Below, one piece after another: positions 21,950-31,990 of a stretch of DNA of 64,000 nucleotides. The position numbers and the translations under genes are program-made. The notes beneath the pieces are model-generated. The model saw nothing but the letters and a program-made list of their open reading frames with translations. It was not told where the DNA came from and made no database searches. Numbering within the stretch: position 1 is the first letter of the stretch; every line of letters begins with the position of its first letter. Source of the stretch: Icerya purchasi (Eukaryota; Arthropoda; Insecta; Hemiptera; Monophlebidae); contig CM077115.1 in assembly GCA_039619475.1 (NCBI GenBank), positions 238,514,192 through 238,578,191 of the forward strand, read 5' to 3'.

Positions 21950-23870
21950 CTACATACGCAGTCTCCGATCTCCTAATTTATTCTTAAATCTGATAATTAG
22001 ATCACGGACCAAAATATTATCATATCTTGGTATTATAACTGAGTCTTTCTCCGCTCCGAAGACCTCAAACTCGTAATCTCTCAACACGTTCCGGAAACAA
22101 TTTGCCTGCAAGAGACGCAGCTGAAATCAGATCAAAACTTCTTCTTCCTATAACGTAATCAATCTGACTAAAACTCCCGCTGTTTCAGTTCAAATGGAGT
22201 TATACTAGCCATTCGATCAGATATTCGCTTTCAAAAAATTAATCTTCAAATAATCGCCACAAAACTTTTCGAAAACTAAACCCTGTAACAGTCTGCACTG
22301 TTTATCTGCCACCTGGGGAAAACATCTATCATCTTACCAGCCTGATTCAGTTTCTGCCAAAGCTACTTATTTTTTATGTGGAAATTTCAACGCACATAGT
22401 CCGTCTTGGGGAAGTTCGAAATTCAATGAAACCGGCAAGATCATCGAATCAGTCGTCGCTAATCAGAATTTGACCATTTTGAATTGTAACGCTGTCACAC
22501 ACTACAACTTCTCTTACCGAAAATGGTTGAACTTGGATTTGGTCATCACTTCTCATCTTAGTATTAGTACACACGCACATCGATCTTTCCGGCAGCGGTC
22601 ATTCACCAATAATCATTTGACACAAATTTACATATTGATAAAATATTCTTCCTTTCGAAAAAAGATAAACTATAACAAAACCGATTGTAACTCATATAGA
22701 TTATGCTGTGATAGATGTTTTGAAGTCAAAGTTTTCGATCATATAAATGAGCCCCCCCCCCCTACTGGTGAACGAATGAATGCTTAAAAGCAATTAGAAA
22801 TAGACGCAGGGCCCTAAAAAATTTGAAAGCATTTCCTTTTACGGAAAATCATCTCGACTATGGGAAAAAAAGGGGTCCGAGCTAGATGAATCTTAAAACA
22901 ATCGAAGCGCCAATTTTAATTGAAGTATACTTCTTCGATTAATGCTGACACGCCAACAAAACAGGTATGGCAAAAAATCAGATCGATAGAAAAATCCACC
23001 ACAACTTTCCCCCCATATTTTAACAGCAATTCAAATCAGAGACCAAATAACAAGCGATCAAGAAGAAATTCTTGATCATTTCGCTTCGCATTTTAGGAAT
23101 ATGTCGCAAACTGCAACCCAGCATTTATCGCCATAAATGAGTACAAATATATCTCGAAGTTCGACTTTGGAAGCCTAAATTCAGAGCCCTATAATCAAAA
23201 CATTTTACTTCAGGAGCTAGGAAATACTATGAAAGGCACAAAATCAGCCTCGGTAGGAGACCTTCTCTACATTTTCATAGTTCTAAAAAGCGCCAGACAA
23301 AGTCATAACCCAGTTATTACAAATCTTCAACTATGTATGTCTTGACCACACCAGTGTTTTTGGCCCGACGTTATGCAGAAACCGAACAAAAACCCCATTC
23401 TTGCGGACAGCTATCGCCCGATTTCACTAATGTCAGTTCTCTGCAAAGTATTTGAACGAATAGTGAAAAATCGGCTCTGTTGGGAGCTCGAATCTGACAA
23501 CCTTCTTACCGGTAAACAGCGTGGTTTCCGATAACTGGAAGATCTACGCAGGATCAATTACTATTACTTCAAAACTTCATTATCGACGCTTTTGTTACCA
23601 AACGTCATTTACTGGCCGTATTTTTTGATATCTCAAAGACATTCGATACGGCATGGCGCAATAAAATATATTTCAGACTCTGCACGATTTCAATTTCCGA
23701 GATGATTTACCTAAATTTATCCGAAAATTTTTCGCTAAACCTTGCTGTCCATGTTAGCGGAGCAACTACCTCAAAAAGATTCGAATTACAGAACGACGTT
23801 CCTCAACGAGCGATGCTTAGTTCCGCGCTTTTTGTTTCGCTCCTTTCAAAAAAAAAAAAATGTCCCAATT
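21950..23870 (+). mobile_element. I-clade-like LINE relic: endonuclease and RT, heavily decayed
   Basis: The translation, with stops and frame jumps, shows LQETQLKSD (about 22107), VYLPPGEN (about 22297) and CGNFNAHSPSWGSSKFNETG (about 22379), which are endonuclease blocks. It then shows RT blocks: ILADSYRPISLMSVLCKVFE across frames (about 23397-23460), and LLAVFFDISKTFDTAWRNK (about 23612-23665). The FFDI.K.FDTAW form is typical of I-like LINEs. No intact ORF remains, and it is truncated before the catalytic YADD. Confidence 0.7.
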
Positions 23871-25199
23871 TAATTTAACCTGCAAAAGTTATTTTCCGTA
23901 TTTTCATTGCCTTAATAAATAAAAGCCTTACATTTTTTCTTTTTTTGAATTATTTTATTTTACAACTTTTAGTTATATTTGTGTGAAAGAGAAACGAAAA
24001 AAAAGTTGTCTGCACGAATGTTTTACGAATAAGAAATTTAAAAAAAGAATGAAATTTTTCGTATATCAGTTTGAAATAACGTGATTCGCTTAATGGCCAA
24101 AAATACTAACTGGTGGTCGGATTTTTATTAGTACTTTTTTTTTTTATCGTCCCATTCTAAATCTCTATTATATATCTGCAATAAGACGATCAGAAACAAA
24201 ACGTCTTCCCGAAATATTTCTTTCTCATAAATATCGGCCATTCCGAAATTCTAGCGTTCCAAAATTTGTAAGAATACTAGAGAATGAAAAAAGGTCAAAT
24301 TAAATAAAAGCCTTTAGAAAAGGAGATAATCTTCAATACCAACTATTAAAAAGAGTCATTCAGTCAAACGGCTCAGAAGAAGCCTCGAGTACCAATTTGA
24401 AATCTAGTCCTAGCGCGACATTTTATTTGACGGAGACGGACTTCATAATGATTTATTTTGCACTGTTTACGTTCATATTTGTTTATACTTGTCCGCTTCG
24501 TGGCGGAAAAAATAGTTATTACGTACATATGCGTATACTCATCATTTAAATAAATACTGTTGTTTAACGTCGATTTGTTCAACCATAGTACTCGATAAAA
24601 TGACAGGAGCTTTTATGAAGAGGAATTTTTCGATTTCACCGGGCGGAAAGTCAATACTGGCAGGAACTCCAAATATCACAGACTAACGAGGAAATCACGA
24701 TGAAAATGTTACAAATGTTTAAAAAGAGTGGATCATCTAATTATTCACCGATCGCTAGATTATCTAAGGCTGCAACGATTGGCAAATGGACTTATTCCTG
24801 ACCGTAGACGAAACTGTTGGCTTTCCTGAAAAAATTAAAAAAAAAAAAAAAAAAACACGTACCGACTGCTTGCACGGCTAGAGACGAAACAATTGAACAA
24901 GTAGCTTCAGCATTTGAGAACTACAGTGTTGATTAAAATTATAGGCGGTCCGAAAAAGAAGTGCGGTCACGACGAGAAAATTCTTTCCAACTGCTGAGTC
25001 GAACCTTGATCTAGGTCTTTGCATGATCTCTACAGCGTTACGTTGTTCGAAGTTAAATGATTGCCGGATGTTGGTGGTAGTGAAAAAAAAGTTCCGAATA
25101 ACGGAAAAATCTGAATTGAGAGCGCGAAATTAATTAGAGAATTGCTTCGAATTTCTTTCTGAAGCTATATAGGTAGTGTGAAAAGGCCGGTCAGATTTT
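23871..25199. other. Unrecognised non-coding stretch
   Basis: AT-rich DNA with T- and A-runs (about 24134-24145, 24838-24855). A coding-like decayed patch around 24600-25010 (e.g. TARDETIEQVASAFENYSVD near 24877) suggests an old transposon or gene relic, but I cannot assign it. Confidence 0.3.
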
Positions 25200-26060
25200 C
25201 GGCTTTTTAAATACAAAGGGGATGCGTGTTATAATTTCGCTTGTCTACGTTTCGACCCCGGGGCGTAGCTGAAATAAATGGCCACTAGTTAAATATTTAT
25301 TCAAATTACAGCCGAATCGAAAAAATAAGACAACCGGTCCTCGGGCCACGGCCCGTCGTTGCAGCAGCTGGGATTACAGGCGTTGAATGAGTTGGTGGCC
25401 GAGACGTAAATTCTTAACGAGAGAAAGACTGTGTCGGAGAAGACGCGGAACGAATGTAAAAATGGAAATGACGGATAGGCTGCTTAGCTGCACACAATTT
25501 CTTATAAGCAACTTAATGTGCTCGGCCCGGGCCATCAAATTATACTCGGTCTGCGGGCTTCTTTTTCTTCCTCGGGGTCTTTGCAAATGGGCCACCGCAA
25601 AGCGCGCTCAGGCCTACAGGTGGCGGTCCGCGGCGGCCGACAAGAGGGCCCATTTATTATTAAAGTAGTATAGCGGACGACCGGTTTGCTACGTATACTA
25701 CGCCAACACACGGTCACCGGCAACAGCGTCGCCGCCGCTGGTCAAATATGGACCGGGCCAACTTTTAATCTGGAAATTGTTACGGCGACAGTTTGCATTT
25801 TTAATTAATTACCTGCCGAATGCGCGCGCATCACAATTTCTGTCCATTTAACAACCGCTGACCATCATTCGGCGGCTCGGCGTCGTCGCACCGACAAGTT
25901 TCCACGTTGGTCCGATAAATTAATTAATTCGTCTTATCCATCGGTAAATTTCCTTAAATAAATTAAACTAAAGCCCAACCGCCTCATCGAGCTCCGTTTT
26001 CCCTTTCACTAAGAAATTTCCGACATGATTTTTCTTTCGCGGCCCCCCTGTCGCTATACC
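25200..26060. other. GC-rich island, possibly conserved non-coding or exonic
   Basis: Composition changes sharply to GC-rich and CpG-containing sequence without repeat features. A short plus frame at about 25333-25404 reads LQQLGLQALNELVAET and then stops, which could be a terminal exon end. TAAT-rich homeodomain-type motifs occur near 25800-25925 (taattaatta). Overlapping open frames on both strands (25374-25723) are a by-product of GC content. Confidence 0.25.
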
Positions 26061-26959
26061 TTTTTCCAGCTTGAACTTTTGCATCTGCACATTTAAAACA
26101 GCTTCGTAATTAAAAACGAGCCTAGGCTCGCTGTTATTCTAAAAACAATGAAACAATTTCTATTGGCATCGTATTTTTACCTGATTTTCTCCTTCTTTTT
26201 TTTATAAGCGTAGTGCAATAATTCACACGCTGTCTGCTAATTATTTAATAAGATAAAACAATGGATGATACAAGTCTACTACCCCCTCTCCGAGTGGTTA
26301 GAAGAAATAAATTAATTATTGAGAATAACTGGACATCCGTAAAAGAATAAATATGAACACTAAGATATGCTGGTAGCGTTTTTTTTTTTTTTGTTTTTTT
26401 TTTCTCGCGAGATAATTAGCTAGCAAGGAGAAAGGAACATAGAAGTTTATTTTCAGCTGGGAAAAAAGAAAAATAGACTGTAATTTGCTAAATTATAAAT
26501 ATGCGGTATTGGAGTATGTGAAAAATTTCGATGATAGCTACTACTGCGTTCGTCTATACATTGCAAAGATTGGATATTCTTCGGAAGAATATTTCTTTGT
26601 CGTATTTTATCATTTCCATTTTTATGAAAAGTTCTTCTCCTTTGCACAATTCTCCTGATTTTAATAGTCTTCCTATCTTTCGTACATATGCGAGTGTACT
26701 TTATCTGAAAACATTATACCGTGGCTTTTTTCATCGATGAACAACGTGCTTAATGTGCATTTACCAACCCTAAAGCGATGGAATGACGGCAACTGACATT
26801 CTAGATCAGTTTAATACTGGCTACTTTCCATCTCGTAATGAATCGTTTTATTCATTTTTCTATACTTCAAATTCGGGCTCTTGTTACGTTCTCGACCTAC
26901 TGTTTTTTTTTTCAATATTTATACTGTTAGTGCCGCTGCTCCCCCTATAAATTTTTCTT
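26061..26959. other. Non-coding stretch
   Basis: No gene or repeat recognised apart from T-runs at about 26379-26403. Short opposing frames at 26453-26740 have no family resemblance. Confidence 0.4.
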
Positions 26960-27240
26960 CTTTATCATTAAGTAAAGTAAAGTGAGTCCCATACTCTTAA
27001 TTGGATTGTGAAGTCACGCTTTTCATAACGTACTTAGGGACTTAATGGATCTGATGAGAGTAGACATCTTTATTTTTTCCTCATCTCACGATATTATATC
27101 AACCGGTGAAGCACTTGATTGCCTTTCATCGTGTAGTTGCAGCATTGCCTGGATTAATTATTTTGCCTACCAAATCCTCTTATGTCGTATTTAGTCTCCG
27201 ACCTTATAGTCGATTGCCAATATAGCTGTTAAAACAATAT
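26960..27240 (+). repeat. Dispersed repeat relic (aagtaaagtaaa...ggattgtgaagt)
   Basis: The block around 26973-27050 (aagtaaagtaaagtgagtcc, then ggattgtgaagt, then gtacttaggga) resembles blocks at about 36613-36690 (plus) and about 56400-56480 (minus). These are three decayed copies of one unidentified repeat. Confidence 0.4.
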
Positions 27241-27249
27241 ATTTCTTCT

Positions 27250-28540
27250 CGTATTCCGCTATCATGATATCTTCTTAGACGGTTATTTGTCTTTCTCCGA
27301 ACCTACTAAATATCATTTATTTCGATCAAATAAAAGACTGAGCTTGCTAAAAGCCGTATCTGCAACGAAATAATTCATCCGTTCCAATTTTGATTACTGT
27401 TCTTCTCTTTATGCCTCCAAGTCTCTTCTCTTTAAATTATAATCCGAAATTCTTGCCTTCAACTAAGCTCCGGTAAGATCCTCTCTGATTCCGGCGGTTT
27501 TTTAATTAGGCTACCCTTTCTTCGGTGTATTCCATCTACGTCTTCTATATTCATTTTTATCCATTTCTAGGAACTAGCACTTTACACTTAAGAAAATATC
27601 CTTGTCTCGACTTTCATTTCTCTTCGTTCTGGTTCGCTTTTCCCTATACACAATCTCCTTTAATAATTTCCTCTAAACTCAACTTTTCCGAACTCTGACG
27701 TTTTTATGCTCCCTTTCAAAATTTCTCGCACAACCCCAATTAGGCAGGAATTCCGTAATACTGTCAAGTCCCTATTTTCTTCTTCTCTCATGTAATCGGT
27801 TTACTACTGGTTAGGCTGGGTGATATCGGTGACTCTTCTTTTATCCTTCTAAATTTTAACTTCTCATTTTCTTCCTCCTCCTTTTTGCTCCATATTTATA
27901 AACAAATTACTGACCTATCGTACGTTCCGTTATATTTTAATTTTCTTTAATCGCTTTTTCTGCGGGTTCTTAGTCGTTCGAGCATCTTTGAGATAATGAA
28001 GCGACGGATTCATTAGTTCCGGTTGCTGCTTCTTCCCGCTTTCTTTATCAAGAAAAATCCCATTCTCTTATCTCCTTCCACTGTATGAAAATTACCATTT
28101 TAGAATTTTTTTGGCGTCGTCATATGTTTGCGCTTTATATTTTTTTCTAATAATTATTGTTTTTTTATCTGTTCAACACATTTTTCTTTCTAACATCCAT
28201 ACTTCCCTTTGTTTCCCTCAATTCTCCATATAATTGTTGTCTTAAGCCATATTTTACTATCTTTCTCCTGTTTTCACTTTCAGTTTCTTCTCCACCATAA
28301 CCTCTTCATTTGAATTATGCAGTTGTTTTCGATTTGCTGATTATTAAGTGTTCATCTCTTTCTGCCTAGCTTCCTGCTCTGTATTTTAATTTGCTGCGGC
28401 TTGATTTTTTTACTTCTTATTGTACCTCTAATATCCGGTTCTTTTTGCGCACGTTATACTCTCGTTATATACTGATTACTTTTCATTAACAGCATCTGAT
28501 GTATTTTAATATAATCGGCCTTCTTTTTTTTTCTTTAATT
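27250..28540 (+). mobile_element. I-clade-like LINE relic: post-RT and RNase H region
   Basis: Decayed plus-strand readings follow the post-RT domain pattern: RSNKRLSLLKAVSA (about 27325), RSNFDYCSSLYASKSLLFKL (about 27381-27440), and then APVRSSL.PAV. A remnant of the RNase H end follows (DNEATDSLVPVAASSR, about 27995-28045). Stops are frequent and no ORF survives. The T-rich plus strand is typical of this family here. Confidence 0.6.
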
Positions 28541-29600
28541 TTTCAAAACAAAGTTCTCAAGATGTTTGGTATTTATTTTTAATAATTATTCGTTATGTAA
28601 TCGTATTGTATAAAAACATCCGTCAAAGAAAGAAATGTACCGATGAAATTATTGTTAGCTCAAAGCATTTCAGAATGAGCTTTCGTACGTATTATCGCTT
28701 TTATTATTATGTTATTATATTTAGAAATCCTATCACACGGAACCATTCAATAATAGAATGCGACATCATTGCGCATGGAAAATTCGACCCCGGGTGGTAT
28801 GGACATCCTTTTTACACCGTAGCTAGCGTCAAAACGGTAAAAACTTTTAGGTTCCTTTTATTACATAAGTTGTGAAGTTTCTAAGTATAAATGACGCGTT
28901 GAGGAATCTTCCAGCTGCGTCAGTCGCTCAGTTTAGCAACCAAAGAAATTATTTTGGTCAAAACTGAATCAGTCACATTACTCCTTATACAGTAATTATA
29001 ATCGATGGACTCGAGTAATCTGTTCCTCTTTTCGTTCTATTACGAAAATATGACACGGGAAAATATGAAAAAACTCGATCAATACTGTTACGTCGTTAAT
29101 TTAATGAAAAGTAACGATAAGAAAAAAATAAAAAGTTACAAGTCCGATTCGTAACGAACACGTGATAGAACTAATTAAGTAGTAAAGAAATTACTGAAAA
29201 AAATATTAATTTTATTAAAATAGGAATTTTAGCGTAAAAGTGAATTTCGGAAGTTGTGATACGGATAAATAAAAAGAAAACTTTAGCAGAATTGATCATA
29301 ACAATTAAAACAACATACGCGCCTTGTCTATTTCAGTTATTTTGGCAACCTTCATTCGAAACAGATAATCTAGTGATAATTTCCTCCCGGATATTTCGGG
29401 AAATACGCGGAGTACAAAAATATCATACTAACGCCATGATAGAACAGCCCTGCTTAACGCGGTGAAAAAAAATAACATAGATTTAAGAGTAAAGATGTGC
29501 TACTTTAACCAGAAATAGATTAGATAACGAATTATTTGCCTTCAAAAAATGGGTAAAACATTCAGGAATAGATCAAATGAAGAAGTCTTTCTAATTTTTC
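28541..29600. other. Unrecognised stretch
   Basis: AT-rich, with an unassigned 89-codon frame at 28606-28875 (Tyr/Arg/His-rich, no family) and a 69-codon frame at 29256-29465. No repeat identified. Confidence 0.3.
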
Positions 29601-30712
29601 TCCTGCTGTCCTTTCCTACAACACTCTCCCGTACTTCTTTCATGACTTCAGTAGCCTATAGCAGCCTATCAAATTTTCCTCTGTCCCATTTCGAGCCAAT
29701 TCCTCCTCTCACGGTGCAGTCAACAATGAATTTCTTCATTCCTCTTTTCCTGCTCATGTATTGATCTTTACTGATGGTTCCAAGAGCGAGGACACCGTGG
29801 GTGGCGCGTTTATTGCTCCGTCGCTTCGACATTCTGAGTCCTTCCGGCTTCCTCCCTTCTGCTCTATTTTTTCTGCCGAGTCGATCGCCATCCTTCAGGC
29901 TATCTCTTATATTTCCTCTTTAAGCGATCTTTCCCAATTCCTCATTATTTCGGACTCCAAGGGTTCCTTCAAGCCATATCCTCTCCTCCTTCACATTCCT
30001 CTGATAATATTATTCTCTCAAATCGTTCTCTTACCTCCACTTTGTCGTCATCCCGTTCTATTCTCATTGATTTTTTGTGGGTCCCCAGTCATTCCGGAAT
30101 TGATGGTAATAACACAGCCGATTCTTTAACTCGTTCTGCTGGTCGCCTTGATGCATTCCTCAACCATTTCCCTTCTTCAGATATCCTTTCCTTATCCACC
30201 TCCAACCACACCAGACTTTGGCGGGATATTTATCCCTCCCTATTTTCTAATCGTCATTCTTATTACCGTTTCATTCAGCCAATTCCTCGTTCCCTGTCTT
30301 GGTTCCATTCTATTCCTCTCAGTCGTCGCTCTTCTATTGTCTCCCTAATTCGTCTCCAGATCAATCATTCTCTCCTCTCTTCCTCTCGCTTTCGATTTGC
30401 TCTATCGCCTTCTCCTGATTGTTCTCTCCACGATTGTGATCCTCCTCGTACATGTGATGCTAATCACATTTTCTTTGAGTGCCCTGCTCTTCGTAACGAA
30501 CGCTACCTTTTATACAGTCAGCTCCTGTCATTAGGTCTCCCTACTCCCTATAACTCTTCCTTTATCCTTTCTTTCATCTTCTGTGGTGTCCGCACTGCTA
30601 TCCTTTGTTGCGTCCATTTCGGACCGCTTAGTTATTTAATTTATGAGCTTAGTTTTCTTGTTGTTGAGTCAATGCCGCTGGCGCGCCCAAAAAAAAAAAA
30701 AAAAAAAAAATG
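29601..30712 (+). mobile_element. LINE 3' fragment with RNase H, poly(A) ended
   Basis: The best-preserved I-clade-like copy. It is 5'-truncated, then holds RNase H, a zinc-knuckle-like tail and a 3' end ggcgcgccc followed by A(22) at about 30690-30711. The coding frame is continuous except for one frame change near 30040. Six or more other relics in the window share this 3' end or coding tail. Confidence 0.8.
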
Positions 30713-30713
30713 A
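29761..30713 (+). pseudogene. RNase H and C-terminal domain of the LINE polyprotein
   Basis: The first frame (from about 29760) gives FTDGSKSEDTVGGAF, then FSAESIAILQAISYI, then LIISDSKGS. These contain the three acidic RNase H residues Asp, Glu and Asp. A frame change near 30040 leads into the second frame (30042-30713) with IDFLWVPSHSGIDGNNTADS, which carries the closing His and Asp. Further on are a Ser-rich stretch, then CDPPRTCDANHIFFECPALR (a CCHC-like Cys/His cluster typical of LINE C-termini) and a hydrophobic tail. RNase H removes RNA from the cDNA hybrid during retrotransposition. The last residues (PKKKKKKK) read through the poly(A) tail, so the natural stop is lost or uses the tail. 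The fragment has no RT and is not autonomous. Confidence 0.8.
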
Positions 30714-30886
30714 AATATATAAGAAAGTAGAAAAACTATCCGACGCGATGAGAAAAAGAAGGTTGGCATTTTATACGCATATCCAGAGAATTGTTGTTAC
30801 CCCCGGTTAACTAAAAGAATTGAAGTTCTCGAATATGGAAAAAGATCTTAATGAAGAACAAATAGATGCATCAACTATTGAAAACA
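30714..30886. other. Short AT-rich linker
   Basis: Nothing recognised between the LINE tail and the minisatellite. Confidence 0.5.
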
Positions 30887-31150
30887 GAATATAATTAAGG
30901 AATAGAATTAAGGAATAGAATTAAGGAATATAATTAAGGAATATACTTAAGGAATATAATTAAGGAATAGAATTAAGGAATATAATTAAGGAATATAATT
31001 AAGGAATATACTTAAGGAATATAATTAAGGAATAGAATTAAGGAATAGAATTAAGGAATAGAATTAAAGAATAGAATTAAGGAATATAATTAAAGAATAG
31101 AATTAAGGAATAGAATTAAGAAATATAATTAAGGAATATAATTAAGCAAT
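30887..31150. repeat. 13-bp minisatellite (aattaaggaatag)n, about 20 copies
   Basis: Tandem 13-mers of the form aattaaggaata(g/t), with interspersed variants such as acttaaggaatat and aattaaagaatag. The variants cluster in blocks, suggesting local duplication by slippage or unequal exchange. Confidence 0.9.
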
Positions 31151-31739
31151 AAAAGAGTTTGATGGCTTTAGAAAAATCAAAAGTAAAAGAACCGGGGGGC
31201 AGAAAGGAAAAGTTTGCTATTTTCACATGGTTCATAGATGGGCAAATTGGAAGAGAAGAAGAAGAAAATTATATTAAGAAGTTTTAAGCGGGTAAATCGA
31301 AATATCGATAAGCATTACCCGAATAAGAGTGAGTGGAGACAAGTTGAAAATGAGTGAATTTCAGCAATGACGGGGGTAATAAATATTCAAGGAGTTTGCA
31401 TTAGCGGTGCATTTTTGCCTCGTAATGCCGTACACACGTTTGAAAAGTAAGTGAACACGTGTTAAGAATAGGAAATGTAGTTGGGTCAGTGCTAGCATTG
31501 AACCTATTTAAAAAAAAAAAAAAATAATAGGATAGGCCAACCGAAAACCGGAAAACAAAAAATTCCTAAATTTTCTTGTTTGACATTAATTCGGGAATCT
31601 ACAAGTTAGGGTTCTCGAGCTCGAAGAAGGTACAAAAAGAAGAAAAAAAGTTTGCCAACGAGAGCATAAAGACAATGACGTAAGACGCGGACTTGATTTT
31701 TCTGCGATGACTATCTGTTTACTTGAAATAATTGTAACT
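31151..31739. other. Unrecognised stretch
   Basis: Purine-rich DNA with an A-run at about 31511-31524. No gene found. Confidence 0.4.
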
Positions 31740-31990
31740 CTAATCGTACATAATATTAAAAAAAGGGACCTCTTCCTCATCGCTGTGCTGGTTTAGCCTT
31801 AGAGCATATTCTTTCAGATTGTCTAGAACCGACTGACTGAGATAATGCCAGAAGCGACAGATCAAAAAAGTCAAAATTACGAAGGAGCTCTAAGAAAGTG
31901 ATTCTTCCAGATATTCCTAAGAGAGGGTTCGGTTTTGAAGCACCCGATGGAATGGTTCGGTAGAATTCCATCTGTTCAGTGGTCATGTGC
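31740..31990 (+). mobile_element. Possible LINE C-terminal relic
   Basis: The plus-strand reading PHRCAGLALEHILSDCLEPT (about 31776-31833) has the Cys...His...Cys spacing of the LINE C-terminal knuckle, as seen at 30430-30510. It is followed by decayed sequence. Short and uncertain. Confidence 0.35.

Noticed and set aside
25374..25723. Three overlapping ORFs as a gene
   Set aside because: They overlap on both strands within a GC-rich island and none resembles a known family.
30887..31150. CRISPR-like array
   Set aside because: The 13-bp units are contiguous with no spacers, and the context is eukaryotic.
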